DNA of 39,209 nt. Source: Trachipleistophora hominis (lineage: Eukaryota; Microsporidia; Pleistophoridae). The notes below the pieces were generated by a model that was given only the letters and a program-made list of their open reading frames with translations, was not told the origin of the DNA and ran no database searches. Positions 20,691 through 30,507 of the stretch are shown piece by piece; positions within the stretch are counted from its first letter, which is position 1, and each line of letters begins with the position of its first letter. The stretch is from the NCBI GenBank assembly GCA_000316135.1, contig JH994100.1, forward strand, positions 42,705 to 81,913, given 5' to 3'. The position numbers were made by a program, and so were the translations under genes.

Positions 20691-21633
20691 ATATGTGATA
20701 TGCCGTAGTAGTATGGAAGTATGATAAATAAGTTTTATTGTATCGATAAATGCCATAAGAAACGTATTATTAATGATAATAACGCTATTTTATTCATTTA
20801 ATGAAGGTAAATAATTCACTGTCTTCTACTAAAAACTATTATAACCTTACCACATAAACATATTCTTTCGAAAAAATCAAGCAATAACTTCTACCGTCCA
20901 CAGAAAATATAAATATCCGATCACAAACTTCATTGAGGAAATCTTCGGCAATTAATAAATAGGTGGTTATTCATCCAGCATGATATTTTTCTATGATTTG
21001 GATGGAACGAACTTCTTTCATTATCATAGTTTATGGTCTTATGAATCAAAAAATGGTGTGTATTTTTGTTTGGCTGAATTTAATGGCAATTATCATGGAT
21101 TTATTCTTCCAACTTTTCTTCTACTTTAACTTATCCTCAAGGATTTGCCACAAAGAGAATATAACGATAGTTTTAATGATAAATTAAACTGTTAGTAGGA
21201 ACAATAATTCTTTTTTGCTCAATCATCATATTAGATAAAATGGTTGATATTACCTAAAGTAGACGTTCTAAAAGTAATTTTTGAGTTGTGGCACATTAAA
21301 GGAGACTTATTAAATTATGAGACTCACCAGTAAATATTATAAAACGAGAGATTGTTGTTTTTCATTACACCGTTAATCTTATATTCTGAAAACGTTTCTC
21401 TTTATATCGTTTCTTAGATCGACCTATTTCCTAAAAACGATATAAAAAGGATTTTAAAGGTAAGAACATACCAATTTATCGTGTTAATTTAAGCTATATA
21501 CACTTTTACTCATTTTTTTATCATTTATTTTCTCTGCTCATATTGACCACATTCTATGTTCACCAATTTGATGTCATAGTTTGTTCCTCAATTCAAACTT
21601 TGTATGTAAACGTTGTCTTTTTGTTTGAAAGAT

Positions 21634-21730
21634 CGTTTAATTAATCCTACCACTACAAACTTACCTAAACTACCTCTCCTGGCGTTCTAAGCGCGGAACA
21701 TGGTCTCGACGACAGTTGATTCATGAAATA
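21634..21730 (-). repeat. Dispersed 90-bp repeat, copy j
   Basis: The minus strand starts ATGAATCAACTGTCGTCGAG and has AACGCCAGGAGAGGTAG, then GGATTAATTAAAC. Copies d and k are closest. Confidence 0.65.
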
Positions 21731-22648
21731 CTTTTCTCCTATTCGCTGATTTCTGAAAAGTATATATCAAAATAGTTTATACAGATCCTAATTAGGTACA
21801 CGAAAGATTACGATGTTAAAAAGCATATGTTTAATACATTATATCAAAAAAAGAATGTTAAGTTTCATTTATATTACGTATTATAATCTTATACTTTCTT
21901 AAATGCAATTGCACGTAGTTCTAAATAATGATCACACGTGAAGATTATAAGCAAAATCTGTACCATTCAATAATATTTAATCATAATTGTAATTTATACA
22001 AAATAAATAGCACTTTATATTTGTCTGTATTATCTCTAATTCTTATGAAGTATCGAATATTATTACGCCTTTTTAAAACGTATAAACAGATCGATATTTA
22101 CATTCCAAAATAAAATATAAAAAATCTTCCTACAAATCATAAAGATGTGTGGATAGCAATCAAATGTCTATTGCCAGGTTTAAACAAGTTAATCAACAAC
22201 AAGATAATCCGCACAATTTGTTATGCAATATTTTTTATTTAACCTGTACTTATAACGTAAAAAAATTATAACCAATATTTATATAACAATAGTACCATTG
22301 TTATCAACAACATGTTGCATCTTAAACTGTGTTCCAGATAAAATTATACAAAGTATAATCTTTATCGTAAGTATGTTTGACTAGAAGTTGTTGTGTAAGG
22401 AGATAATTAAAACAACTTTTAATAAAAAAAACCTTCATCGTAAACACAACAAACACTTTGTATTAGATAATTATTCTATCATACTATGAAATAAAAATCC
22501 TTCCTTTTATACTTCTTATAGACAATAATTAGCAGGTCTTAATACCAAACAATTCATTCTCATTCAAATCGCAACAATAAATTAGATAAGATCAACCATA
22601 CAACAAACAATTCCTTATTTAATCCGATAAATCGTTTAACGTAAACAA

Positions 22649-23173
22649 ATGCCTCGCTTCAGTGCCCAATCACTAGAAACATACAATACGCATCTCAAAT
22701 CATCTCTCGAAGCACTAAAACAGAACTACGCGCCTTCATATCACCAAGAGACCAAAGATCTTATAACTGCTTGTATCGACCTCATAAACACTACGAAGCA
22801 GCGCCCAAGGCACGTAGAAGAATTTAACATGCTCTACAACAGCTACAAAAGCTACGTAAAATCAAGAAATAACATTAATACAATGATTGAGAGAGCGGCA
22901 TCTAATAGAAATGACAAGATGTACAGGATTAATGATGGAATAGGTGAGGTTGTAAAGCTTACGGGACTTGTTGATGAACTTGTGCACGGGCAACGAGAGT
23001 TTGTTGATAACGTGGAGATAATGATGGATATGAATAGAGATACGATGAGAAGAAGCAATGATGAGATGAAAGTCACTATGAGAAGACGAAAGGAATCAAA
23101 AATGTGGAAACAGGTGTTTGGCATTATGTTAGTGTTCTGCGTGCTATATTGCATATTTAAAATATTTCATTAG
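22649..23173 (+). CDS. Syntaxin-like Qa-SNARE, tail-anchored
   Basis: A 174-residue SNARE that would drive fusion of secretory or endosomal membranes. Residues about 95-150 form the SNARE helix: LVDELVHGQREFVDNVE, with Gln115 in the position of the central ionic layer, then a heptad run ending in NDEMKVTMRRRKES. The spacing of Gln, the Asp-Asn-Val-Glu that follows it and the basic juxtamembrane Arg/Lys cluster match syntaxins. The C-terminal anchor is about residues 155-172 (VFGIMLVFCVLYCIF). The N-terminal 90 residues are helical but too short for a full three-helix Habc domain (syntaxins are usually 270-330 residues), so autoinhibition is probably reduced. Which compartment it serves cannot be told. 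It is the only clear gene on the plus strand, starts at ATG 22649 and has no C-run upstream. Confidence 0.7.
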   Translation: MPRFSAQSLETYNTHLKSSLEALKQNYAPSYHQETKDLITACIDLINTTKQRPRHVEEFNMLYNSYKSYVKSRNNINTMIERAASNRNDKMYRINDGIGEVVKLTGLVDELVHGQREFVDNVEIMMDMNRDTMRRSNDEMKVTMRRRKESKMWKQVFGIMLVFCVLYCIFKIFH

Positions 23174-23669
23174 TGAGGCGCAGATTAATTAGAAGTAAAT
23201 TGTTTATAAGTACGGGATGTATTAAATATTTTAATAAAATGTAACACGACCATAATGTATCCTTTCGTATAATTTCATGTTTTGTTCTATCAATGATGAC
23301 AACACCATTTTTTATATTTAATTATTTACATTGATACATCCTACGCATTCTTTTGTTCTGCTGAGACTAACTATGACCACTAATCTTTTGTTTATGATTT
23401 TTAAAAAGTATTAATATTATTATTTTCTTCATTTCAACATCAAATAATTTACTCCTTGAACAACACCTAAAATTAATTACAAATTAATAACACAGTAGAA
23501 AATATAAACATAATATCTATCAAGAAAGACAAGCTTTCTAAAATAAAATGCTAACGATGGAAATAGAAAGAAACAAATGAATAAAATTCCTAAATTAGGA
23601 ATACACCACAAATATATGATATTATATATAAAACATACGATAATACAATCATAATATGTTATATTATAA

Positions 23670-23720
23670 GTAAACTATTACATTTGTATTATGAAAAATA
23701 ATACAAACGTAATAGTTTAC
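23670..23720. repeat. 51-bp near-perfect inverted repeat (hairpin)
   Basis: Two 23-base arms, 23670-23692 and 23698-23720, pair at 22 of 23 positions around a 5-base GAAAA loop. The outer ends are GTAAACTATTAC and GTAATAGTTTAC. In a minus-strand transcript the one mismatch becomes a G-U pair. No obvious target duplication was found. Confidence 0.8.
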
Positions 23721-24200
23721 AAATGTTCTAATTTTCTTGTTAGATCAGAGTACGGAAATACATCCAAGACATTATCACACCTTGCTCTTGTAGTTTATTG
23801 CAACCTTTAATCAACGCTTCTTACGTTTGTATCAAATGAATTAGTTTATGTGTAAGTGTAAATTAACCTCCTTCTCAATTCAGGTTGAATGTTTTATGAT
23901 ATAACACCTTGAATTACATACAACTTGCTTAAAAAGCTTTTGTTTTAATGTAAAATCAGGATTGAAAGTTTACTTCCATACCTTATTAACAATTAACGTT
24001 AAAATATTGTCACACTTACAGTGTAGAAAGAACGAAGGAAGTTGTAGTGATCAGCCCTTTTATAAATCTTTGATCATTAAAGAACTTAACGGTAAAGACT
24101 ATAAACAGTATCATTTCATTCAAACGTTTCTTAAATCATCTCAGTGTTTGTTAGCGGTAATAATTCTCCAAAGCATTGAACTTCTTTTCTCTATCATTAA

Positions 24201-24411
24201 ACAGTAAGTTAAACCTCCCCTCTACCAAAGAATAGTTAAAGTTCCCCCATCCACCACCATACAGTAAGTTAAACCTCCCCTCTACCAAATAATAGTAAGT
24301 TAAAATTCTCCCTACTCACCAAAGAATAGTTAAAATTCCCCCACTTACCAGTAAACAGTAAGTTCAAATTCTCTACCAAAGAATAGTTAAAATTCCCCCA
24401 CCACTTACAAA
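24201..24411. repeat. Minisatellite, irregular units of about 30-75 bp
   Basis: Repeats of CAGTAAGTTAAACCTCCCC, TCTACCAAAGAATAGTTAAA and TTCCCCCA(C) in varying order. It is C-rich on the plus strand and ends 73 bases past the stop of the NTF2/RRM gene. Confidence 0.8.
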
Positions 24412-24484
24412 ATAACATTAAAAACTAAATTAACTCTTAACATCAAATACACCAAACATCATTTATCAGTAGTTAACTTACTAT

Positions 24485-25114
24485 TTAATTAAATTCTACT
24501 TTGTATCCCTTACTTTTAATAAACGATACATCATTCACCAGGCTCTTCACCATCTCCTCATCCTCATATTCAACCAAAACATCATTCTTATCCACCTCCA
24601 CCGCCACCAAATTACCATACTTCGCAAAATCTACCACCAACTTATTTCTATTCTTGTCCAGTCCCCTTACAATACGTATCGTATTGCTAACATTGCTCAC
24701 CTTTTCCTTAAAATCAATGGCCTTGTAGATGACCTCCTCATCCAGCACCTTCAAAATTTCATTCTTTATGACGAACATGTTGGAGCAATCCACGATGAAC
24801 GTGTGACTGAACCGTACGGTCGAATTATCGTGATAAACGAACTGTCCGAGGACACACACGAGGAAATCGTGCGGAGATAGCATGTGGTGCTCATAACATG
24901 ACACGAGCACTTTTATCACCTTTTTTTTGTGGTGGAGACTGAGTAACCGCTCCATAACACTCGTGTTAGATAGCATTGCTACGTTATCCTCGTGCGATAT
25001 GCTGATCTGCGATGCAGAATCGTAGAATGGGATGATGCTCTGGTAGGATGAACACAGGGAGCCGTAATATTCATTTAAAAACTTTTTTGGGGTGTTAAAC
25101 TGGGAATCGGTCAT
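24485..25114 (-). CDS. G3BP/Bre5-like protein: NTF2-like domain plus degenerate RRM
   Basis: A 209-residue protein with the architecture of G3BP/Bre5, RNA-binding factors that nucleate stress granules in animals and serve the Ubp3 deubiquitinase in yeast. The N-terminal part (about 8-125) is an NTF2 fold: FLNEYYGSLCSSYQSIIPFY matches the first helix and the FY turn, and HTFIVDCSNMFVIKNEILK followed by VLDEE matches the last strands. The C-terminal part (about 138-209) is RRM-like: IRIVRGL, then LVVDFAKYGNLVAVEV, VLVEYEDEEMVKSLV and KGYKVEF in RRM order, but without the aromatic RNP residues at the usual places. The acidic and Arg/Gly-rich linkers of animal G3BP are missing. The frame extends upstream to a TTG at 25150; the ATG at 25112-25114 is chosen, with CCCCC about 25 bases before it. 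Confidence 0.7.
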   Translation of the reverse strand: MTDSQFNTPKKFLNEYYGSLCSSYQSIIPFYDSASQISISHEDNVAMLSNTSVMERLLSLHHKKKVIKVLVSCYEHHMLSPHDFLVCVLGQFVYHDNSTVRFSHTFIVDCSNMFVIKNEILKVLDEEVIYKAIDFKEKVSNVSNTIRIVRGLDKNRNKLVVDFAKYGNLVAVEVDKNDVLVEYEDEEMVKSLVNDVSFIKSKGYKVEFN

Positions 25115-25138
25115 TTCGTGTTCTTTTCCTGGTTCGTA

Positions 25139-25143
25139 GGGGG
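25139..25143 (-). promoter_or_regulatory. C-run upstream of NTF2/RRM gene
   Basis: CCCCC on the coding strand, about 25 bases before the chosen ATG. Confidence 0.4.
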
Positions 25144-25442
25144 CCGACAATTTTTTTTTAAAAATTGGTGAATGCCGTTATAGAAAGATTTGCCTGGGAT
25201 GAAACAGGTAAGAAAAGACGTTCGAGCATTCGTCCGTTTTGATGCGCCGTGCAGGCTGTAAGAAACGTTGAGCACGTTCTTTCGTTAGTATTGGTATCAC
25301 AAACACGTTTTATTAGCATTTTAGATTCTGTTGCCAACAGCTTTAAGTATCAGCGAGTACGTCCAATCAATTACATTCTTTAGAAAAACATTTTAGACAA
25401 GATTTCTCGCAAATTACTTAGTTTTTCTTAAAGGTGTCTTTA

Positions 25443-25618
25443 TTACCATCACCTGCACAACGATATAAAGATATTATTCACCTTTACACTACATAACGAT
25501 ATAAAGATATTGTTTGCCTTTACACTACATAACGATATAAAGATATTGTTTACCATCACCTGCACAACGATATTCTCATATTGTTTATCTTCCCCCTATA
25601 CAACGATATTCTCCTATA
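25443..25618. repeat. Tandem array, 36-bp unit, 5 copies
   Basis: The core ACGATAT recurs at 25460, 25496, 25532, 25567 and 25603, a 35-36 base period. The linkers alternate between CCTTTACACTACATA and ACCATCACCTGCAC types. Confidence 0.85.
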
Positions 25619-26006
25619 GCCATCAATCTTCTATCCATGGTCATTATTTAATTAAATATTCTTTCTTGTTCTACAAAGACCAACAATTTAAAACAACCTT
25701 TAATAAAGGCAACGATTATAACGAAAATAAATCAAAACTTACAGAACAATCAATAAAACACCTCCTTCATTAGAATCAGAATAAATGTTGAGTGTTATAA
25801 TGTATTTTTTAAAAAAGACGTATTTAATTACTTAAGTATACGTTACATACATCACCTGTCAATACGTTTTTCTCAGTAAGATTATGATATGTCCAGCATA
25901 TCACCATCATTAAATAATTAACTTTCTAACAAACACATCACCCCAATTCAATAATTAACTTTCTAATCATCCCCTTCATAACAAAAATATTATCATCCCT
26001 TAAAAT

Positions 26007-26084
26007 TGTTGGGCCGATACATGTTGCAACATAAGGGGTATTTATTTAAGTGATTAAATAGAGGAGGTTGGCTCCGGGCCAACA
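26007..26084 (+). mobile_element. 78-bp LTR-like element, copy 2
   Basis: Same length and ends as the copy at 3061-3138, with 73 of 78 bases identical. It is flanked by a perfect 5-bp direct repeat, AAAAT, at 26002-26006 and 26085-26089, which fixes the boundaries at TG...CA. Confidence 0.7.
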
Positions 26085-26787
26085 AAAATAATTTACATTC
26101 TAATTCAAATTATCCTAATTTCTCTTCTCAGTACATCTCTAAGCACTATCAATCACGTTTATTTCCTTCTCTCACCAATTCTATTAAGTTACCTATCCAA
26201 ATTATAACCGTAAAATAGTTAATTGCCGTAATTACTTAATCTTAGCAATACACGCCATAACAATACATTACTGCTCTATTCATCGTAATTAAGTATTTAC
26301 TTGTACGTAACACCGTACAATATTTATTAAACATCGTATTTAATAACAGTACCGTAAGTATTATTATAGCTGCCATGTATAGTACAATTACTTACACCTA
26401 ATCTACTTTTAAGGTTAATAAAGATACTATCACTGCAATGATACGTAGTATAACAAACATGAAATACCCCTAACAAACCTAAAACACCTCCTTTCAACGT
26501 AATTTATAAAACGTACCAATTAATTCTTCATAATTTGTTATAGAATAAAAATAATTATTATAAATAACGTAAGGATATTATTGGTAAGGATAATCCTTCC
26601 TGTCTTAACAATCCTTTTCAATGATAATTATTTCCTAAGATTTCAATGATAATTTAATTTCTTAAGCAACCACCTCACAACCTCTTGACTAATACCCTCC
26701 TGGCAATAAACCACCAACCCTATCTTAATCCCATATAATAACCATTTTAATAACGATTTTTAACCCTATCCCATAGAATAATCCTTT

Positions 26788-26962
26788 CTGTATAATATCC
26801 CGTATAATAGCCCGTATAATATAACCTGTAAAATAGCCCATCTAATAGCCCGTATAATAGCCCGTATAATGGCCCGTATAATGGCCCGTATAATATCCCG
26901 TATAATAGCCCATCTGATATCCCGTATAATATCCCGTATAATATGACCTGTAAAATAATCCA
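26788..26962. repeat. Tandem array, 12-bp unit
   Basis: About fourteen copies of CCCGTATAATAG/ATCCCGTATAAT variants. Because the period is a multiple of three it leaves one minus-strand frame open (a run of Ile-Arg-Ala), but that frame starts with GTG and is an artefact of the repeat. Confidence 0.85.
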
Positions 26963-26989
26963 CCCACCACTAATCCTAACCCCATCTAC

Positions 26990-27062
26990 TACCCCAATTA
27001 CTACCCCATCTACTACCCCAATTACTATCCCATCTACTACCCCATCTACTATCCCTTACTAA
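26990..27062. repeat. C-rich tandem array beside the 3' end of Sec24
   Basis: Units like CCCATCTACTA and CCCCAATTACTA alternate. The minus (Sec24 sense) strand therefore carries regularly spaced GGG/GGGG tracts just past the Sec24 stop. Confidence 0.75.
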
Positions 27063-27133
27063 CCCTGCCCGTATAATAAACCTACCATGTAAATATTTTT
27101 AATAACCAATTCTCTACATCCACCAAAACACCC

Positions 27134-29272
27134 TCACTTCATTCTCCTCCTTATACTCTTCACATACTCCCCCACACTCTCCAAATTATGTCCACTATCA
27201 TCATAAAAATACGAAAAGAAAATATCCTTATAAACGTTATTACTGCCATCATCCCTAATATAATAGTAATTAGGAACAAGACGGATGCCTGTCCGCAGTC
27301 TCCTTACAAGGCTGTTGAGGTGCTTGGAGTATTCGTTATCGTATTCTTTGGGCAGCACGCGTCCTGTAAGCTCGTCAGCAAAGCAGCTGTTCACGAGCTC
27401 AAGAATCTCTGGATTGGTGTCTACGCCCGCACCAACAAAGAAAAACAGGTTATACCCGGCATCAAGCACGTAAAAACCATCAATCTCCAAGCTATCGAGC
27501 GATAGCTCCTTGCGCTCCTCCGTTGCCACGTCGTACAGCAACGGGTAGATCAGTCGGTTGATCAGCCTTAGAGGACTCGTAAGCACCAAATACACGTAGA
27601 ACGCGCGGTAGTCCATCGGCGTGTACAGCACAGGCCGCAGCACCACGCTCTTCTTGATGCTGAGCATCAGCCTGCCCATATTGCCCAGGCACTTCTCCTC
27701 GGCCATCTGCTCAACGAACCGGTCCACCACATCAAGCCCGCTCTTACCGCCCATCTCCTCGTTTATCGCCTTCAGAAACACAAAATGCGCCATCGCGTAC
27801 TCGTTCACCATCGCCTGCCTTGTCTTTACAACGGGCACCACAAAGTTGTTGGTGCGCAGCCTGCGGCTGCCTCTCTCATCGCTGTACATCAGCGCGACCT
27901 GAAACACCACCCAGTCATCCGCGCCCACCAGGAAATTGTTCACGAATGCGGTCTTATCGCCGCCATCGTCCGCCAGCTCGTCATCCGTGCAGCTCAGCCC
28001 GCATGCATCGTTCTCACTGATCTCGTTCAGAATTTTGTTGACCGCCGAAAGGTCGTCCTTCGCGCTGTTGCGCGTGCTCTGCTCCGCAACGCCTTCGTTC
28101 ATTTTAAAGCCGAACGTTATCGAATGCCCAAAATTAACCGCGCACAACGACAGCACATCGCTCGCCCGCAGATGAAAATTCCCGAAGTAGTCGACGATCT
28201 GCACGTTGCTGCCGCGCACCCTGAGCACGCCCTCGTACGCCTTCGTGCCGCTCAGGAACGCGTGCACGTGCTCGTCCAGCCGGCACGAGAACGTCCGATC
28301 GTTCGCGTCAAAATTTGGAAAATACGCGAGGAAGCCGCCCGTAAAGCGCGACAGCAGGCTGAGCGACGGCAGATCCGCGTTCCTGCACGAGAACACGTAG
28401 TACGACAGCGAAATGTTGCACTTGGAGAACGCGGCCGCCATCGTCTTGTAGTACTCGTTCTTGCAGCGCAGCGATGCAGGCTGTCCGGCAAGCGAGGCCT
28501 TGCCCGTGTTGGGCACGCTCGACAGGAATGCGACGACCGATCCGCCGCTCGTGCCGAGCATGGCGTGCACAACGCGCAGCACGCCCCCAAAATCGCAGTG
28601 CACCGATGCGTCCCTGCCCAAGAACTCAGCGGTACTTTCCAACTCAGGCATGCACTGCGCATCGAACAGAATGTCGTCCATGTTGAAGAGCGGCAGGTGC
28701 TCAAAATCGCTCACCACGAGTGCACCGCCACGTGCAACGATGCACAGCGTCTTTGCGTAGAACACCACGCCAACACGTGCACTGCCAAGGCAGTGCACAT
28801 TAGCACGCAGCGTGTTGCACACGCTGCTGACCACCCCCCGCTTGTACGCATCAGCCGTGCATTCCACCACGAACACGTACGAGCACTGCTTAAGGTACGC
28901 GCTGCTTGCGTCCATCTCCAGTTTAAGGCTGGTCAGCCGTTCATCGCACATATTCTCCGCGTTGAACGCGTAGTTGCGCAGCGGATTGAAGGCGTCGTTG
29001 TTTAGAAAGCCGTTCCGGCTGATGAACGGCGTGTCCACGACGTTGAGGTGCCTGCACAGTGCACACCGCCACTGCTCGCCAGGGCTCAGCACCTCGCAGT
29101 ACGGTGAGATGTACCCTCTGCACTTCGTGCATCGTATTACGTGTGTGGATGTGTTTTTGTACGTGCCTGCCAGCTCGAACGTTACGGCCAGGGGCGTAGG
29201 TGCCGCTGTTATGGCGTTGGCGGTGCACCGGAACGATGAGTTGTACAGGGCCGTGCGATTGTGCATCTTCAT
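27134..29272 (-). CDS. SEC24: COPII coat protein Sec24
   Basis: A 712-residue Sec24, the cargo-selecting half of the Sec23/Sec24 inner coat that buds vesicles from the ER. The start contains FRCTANAITAAP, the conserved entry strand. A zinc ribbon follows with Cys48 and Cys51 (CTKCRGYISPYC) and Cys70 and Cys73 (WRCALC). The trunk (from about 130) starts with YVFVVECTADAYKRGVV, and a helical and gelsolin-like C-terminus follows with DGFYVLDAGYNLFFFVGAG near 615. It lacks the long Pro/Gln-rich N-terminal tail of other Sec24 proteins (about 900 residues in yeast), a typical microsporidian cut. ATG 29270-29272 is preceded by CCCTCC-like runs. Codons are strikingly GC-rich, which leaves long antisense frames open; these are shadows. 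The 3' side borders two tandem arrays. Confidence 0.85.
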   Translation of the reverse strand: MKMHNRTALYNSSFRCTANAITAAPTPLAVTFELAGTYKNTSTHVIRCTKCRGYISPYCEVLSPGEQWRCALCRHLNVVDTPFISRNGFLNNDAFNPLRNYAFNAENMCDERLTSLKLEMDASSAYLKQCSYVFVVECTADAYKRGVVSSVCNTLRANVHCLGSARVGVVFYAKTLCIVARGGALVVSDFEHLPLFNMDDILFDAQCMPELESTAEFLGRDASVHCDFGGVLRVVHAMLGTSGGSVVAFLSSVPNTGKASLAGQPASLRCKNEYYKTMAAAFSKCNISLSYYVFSCRNADLPSLSLLSRFTGGFLAYFPNFDANDRTFSCRLDEHVHAFLSGTKAYEGVLRVRGSNVQIVDYFGNFHLRASDVLSLCAVNFGHSITFGFKMNEGVAEQSTRNSAKDDLSAVNKILNEISENDACGLSCTDDELADDGGDKTAFVNNFLVGADDWVVFQVALMYSDERGSRRLRTNNFVVPVVKTRQAMVNEYAMAHFVFLKAINEEMGGKSGLDVVDRFVEQMAEEKCLGNMGRLMLSIKKSVVLRPVLYTPMDYRAFYVYLVLTSPLRLINRLIYPLLYDVATEERKELSLDSLEIDGFYVLDAGYNLFFFVGAGVDTNPEILELVNSCFADELTGRVLPKEYDNEYSKHLNSLVRRLRTGIRLVPNYYYIRDDGSNNVYKDIFFSYFYDDSGHNLESVGEYVKSIRRRMK

Positions 29273-29273
29273 A

Positions 29274-29281
29274 GGGAGGGG
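29274..29281 (-). promoter_or_regulatory. C-runs immediately upstream of Sec24
   Basis: CCCC and CCC on the coding strand end two bases before the ATG. Confidence 0.5.
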
Positions 29282-29498
29282 ATAAAAAATTTAATTTATT
29301 GGCCGTTTGTCCCTGGGCAAGGGCACGTTCTGAGAGCAGCGCTGCTCTTTAACGATTTTCCCTCTTTTCTTGTATTATTGTCCTACGTATCCTTACGATG
29401 CGGTTATCCTTTTAATCTGTTAGATTAGTTACAGCAATCTCTTACGTTCATTAACTGTTCTATAACTAAGAGGCATTTCTATTTTATATTAAGGATAT

Positions 29499-29600
29499 GT
29501 CTTAAGGACAGTGTCCTTAAGACAATGTAGGACTATCATTCTTAAGGACACAGTCTTAAGAACATCCTCATTCTAAGAACACAGTCTTAAGGACACCCAT
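29499..29600. repeat. Palindromic cluster of CTTAAGGACA motifs
   Basis: 29499-29523 is a perfect hairpin: GTCTTAAGGAC, loop AGT, GTCCTTAAGAC. The same motif recurs to about 29595 as TTCTTAAGGACACAGTCTTA and close variants. Confidence 0.75.
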
Positions 29601-30194
29601 CCTCATCATAATCTTCATCATTAATTATCTTCTACTCTAAATTATTTAATAATACTCCATAGAAAATAAGAAATATTAACCAATCATAACTATTAGATCT
29701 ATCAATAGTGTTATTACCATTAAAGTATCATACAATATTTATATCATCATACATTGTAATACCTTAGTTATTAATACTTTATCACTACTTAATACATTAC
29801 CATAGGTTAGTTTTACCATCATTTTCTTTATTTATTATCGTATTACATCATAATACTCTTATTTTTATTCTCTTACGTAACGTAAGGATGTATAGGTGTA
29901 ATACGTATGATTATACTATTAATGATACTATCATTATCTATACAATGTATAGAATGGTAAGTAATTGTTTGTTAAGAATATTTAATTATTTTAAATACGT
30001 TCAATACTACAATATTTCTTAATTATTACATTCATACATTAACAGTATTACTTAGGTAAGTGTAATGTTATAAATAAGACATTATAAAACATTATAATAA
30101 ATAAATAACTTAATAATTACGTTGTATAGGTAATATGATTATCTAAGCTATAGAATACTTTGATTGTAATAGTTACTTTATAATTACTTTATAA

Positions 30195-30318
30195 TTAATG
30201 TATTGATTAATGTATTGATTAAAGAAAGACCCTTTATGACAGACAAGTCTTACACTTCATAATTGATATTGATGTTAATTAAAGAATGAGCCCTTGTGGT
30301 AGATAAGTATTATATTAA
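30195..30318. repeat. Diverged direct duplication, about 65 bp
   Basis: ATTGATTAAAGAAAGACCCT followed by GACAAGTCTTACA is echoed by GTTAATTAAAGAATGAGCCC followed by GATAAGTATTATA. Confidence 0.5.
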
Positions 30319-30329
30319 ATACTTTTTAC

Positions 30330-30413
30330 TTACATTCTATCGTTTTATTACATTCTATCGTTTTGTTACATTTTATCGTTTTGTTACATTCTATCGTTTT
30401 GTTACATTCTACC
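30330..30413. repeat. Tandem array, 18-bp unit
   Basis: TTACATTCTATCGTTTTG in nearly five copies with single-base variants. Confidence 0.9.
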
Positions 30414-30421
30414 CGTTCTGC

Positions 30422-30480
30422 TGGTATAAAATGCCACAGGACAATTATTCAAATAATTAAATAGGAGAGACTGGCCCTAA
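30422..30480 (+). mobile_element. Possible diverged relative of the 78-bp element
   Basis: AATAATTAAATAGGAGAGAC followed by TGGCCC parallels GTGATTAAATAGAGGAGATT followed by GGCTCC in the two good copies, and the left part keeps ATGCCACA and AGGACA. The terminal CCAACA is lost. It abuts a copy of the 90-bp repeat. Confidence 0.35.
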
Positions 30481-30507
30481 TAAATTAAAAGAATCTTTTT
30501 TTTTGCT

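Larger units (their letters stand above)
18506..22648. other. 4.1-kb AT-rich region, nearly gene-free
   Basis: Apart from a candidate 62-codon ORF (19903-20091) and two repeat copies, nothing is supported. Other small ATG frames (18908-19090, 20980-21129, 20993-21187, 21928-22113) are AT-rich or hydrophobic and overlap each other in one case. A GC-richer patch at 20600-20690 holds a short perfect palindrome ACCGGATCTCCGGT and a repeat copy. Confidence 0.55.
23174..24484. other. Convergent spacer between SNARE and NTF2/RRM genes
   Basis: No gene. It contains a strong hairpin (23670-23720) and a minisatellite (24201-24411) just past the 3' end of the minus-strand gene. A frame at 23962-24207 lacks an ATG start. 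Confidence 0.6.
25115..27133. other. Spacer rich in tandem repeats, with an LTR-like element
   Basis: No gene. It carries a 36-bp tandem array, the second 78-bp element, a 12-bp tandem array and a C-rich array next to the end of Sec24. A short ATG frame at 25200 (20 codons) lies divergently from the NTF2/RRM gene and includes GTAAGA after its third codon; no exon beyond it was found. Confidence 0.6.

Noticed and set aside
20980..21129. A 49-codon aromatic-rich plus frame overlapping a 64-codon frame
   Set aside because: Both are AT-driven, overlap each other, and have no start signal or recognisable features.
25200..25262. A 20-codon plus frame with GTAAGA after the third codon, suggesting a 5' intron
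   Set aside because: No acceptor followed by an open exon was found downstream.
26766..26963. Minus frame with repeated Ile-Ile-Arg-Ala
   Set aside because: Produced by the 12-bp tandem repeat, starts with GTG and has no protein-like variation.
27785..29005. A 406-codon plus-strand frame opposite Sec24
   Set aside because: It is an antisense shadow caused by the GC-rich codon use of Sec24; its product is Arg/His/Val-rich with no motif, while the minus strand has clear Sec24 features.
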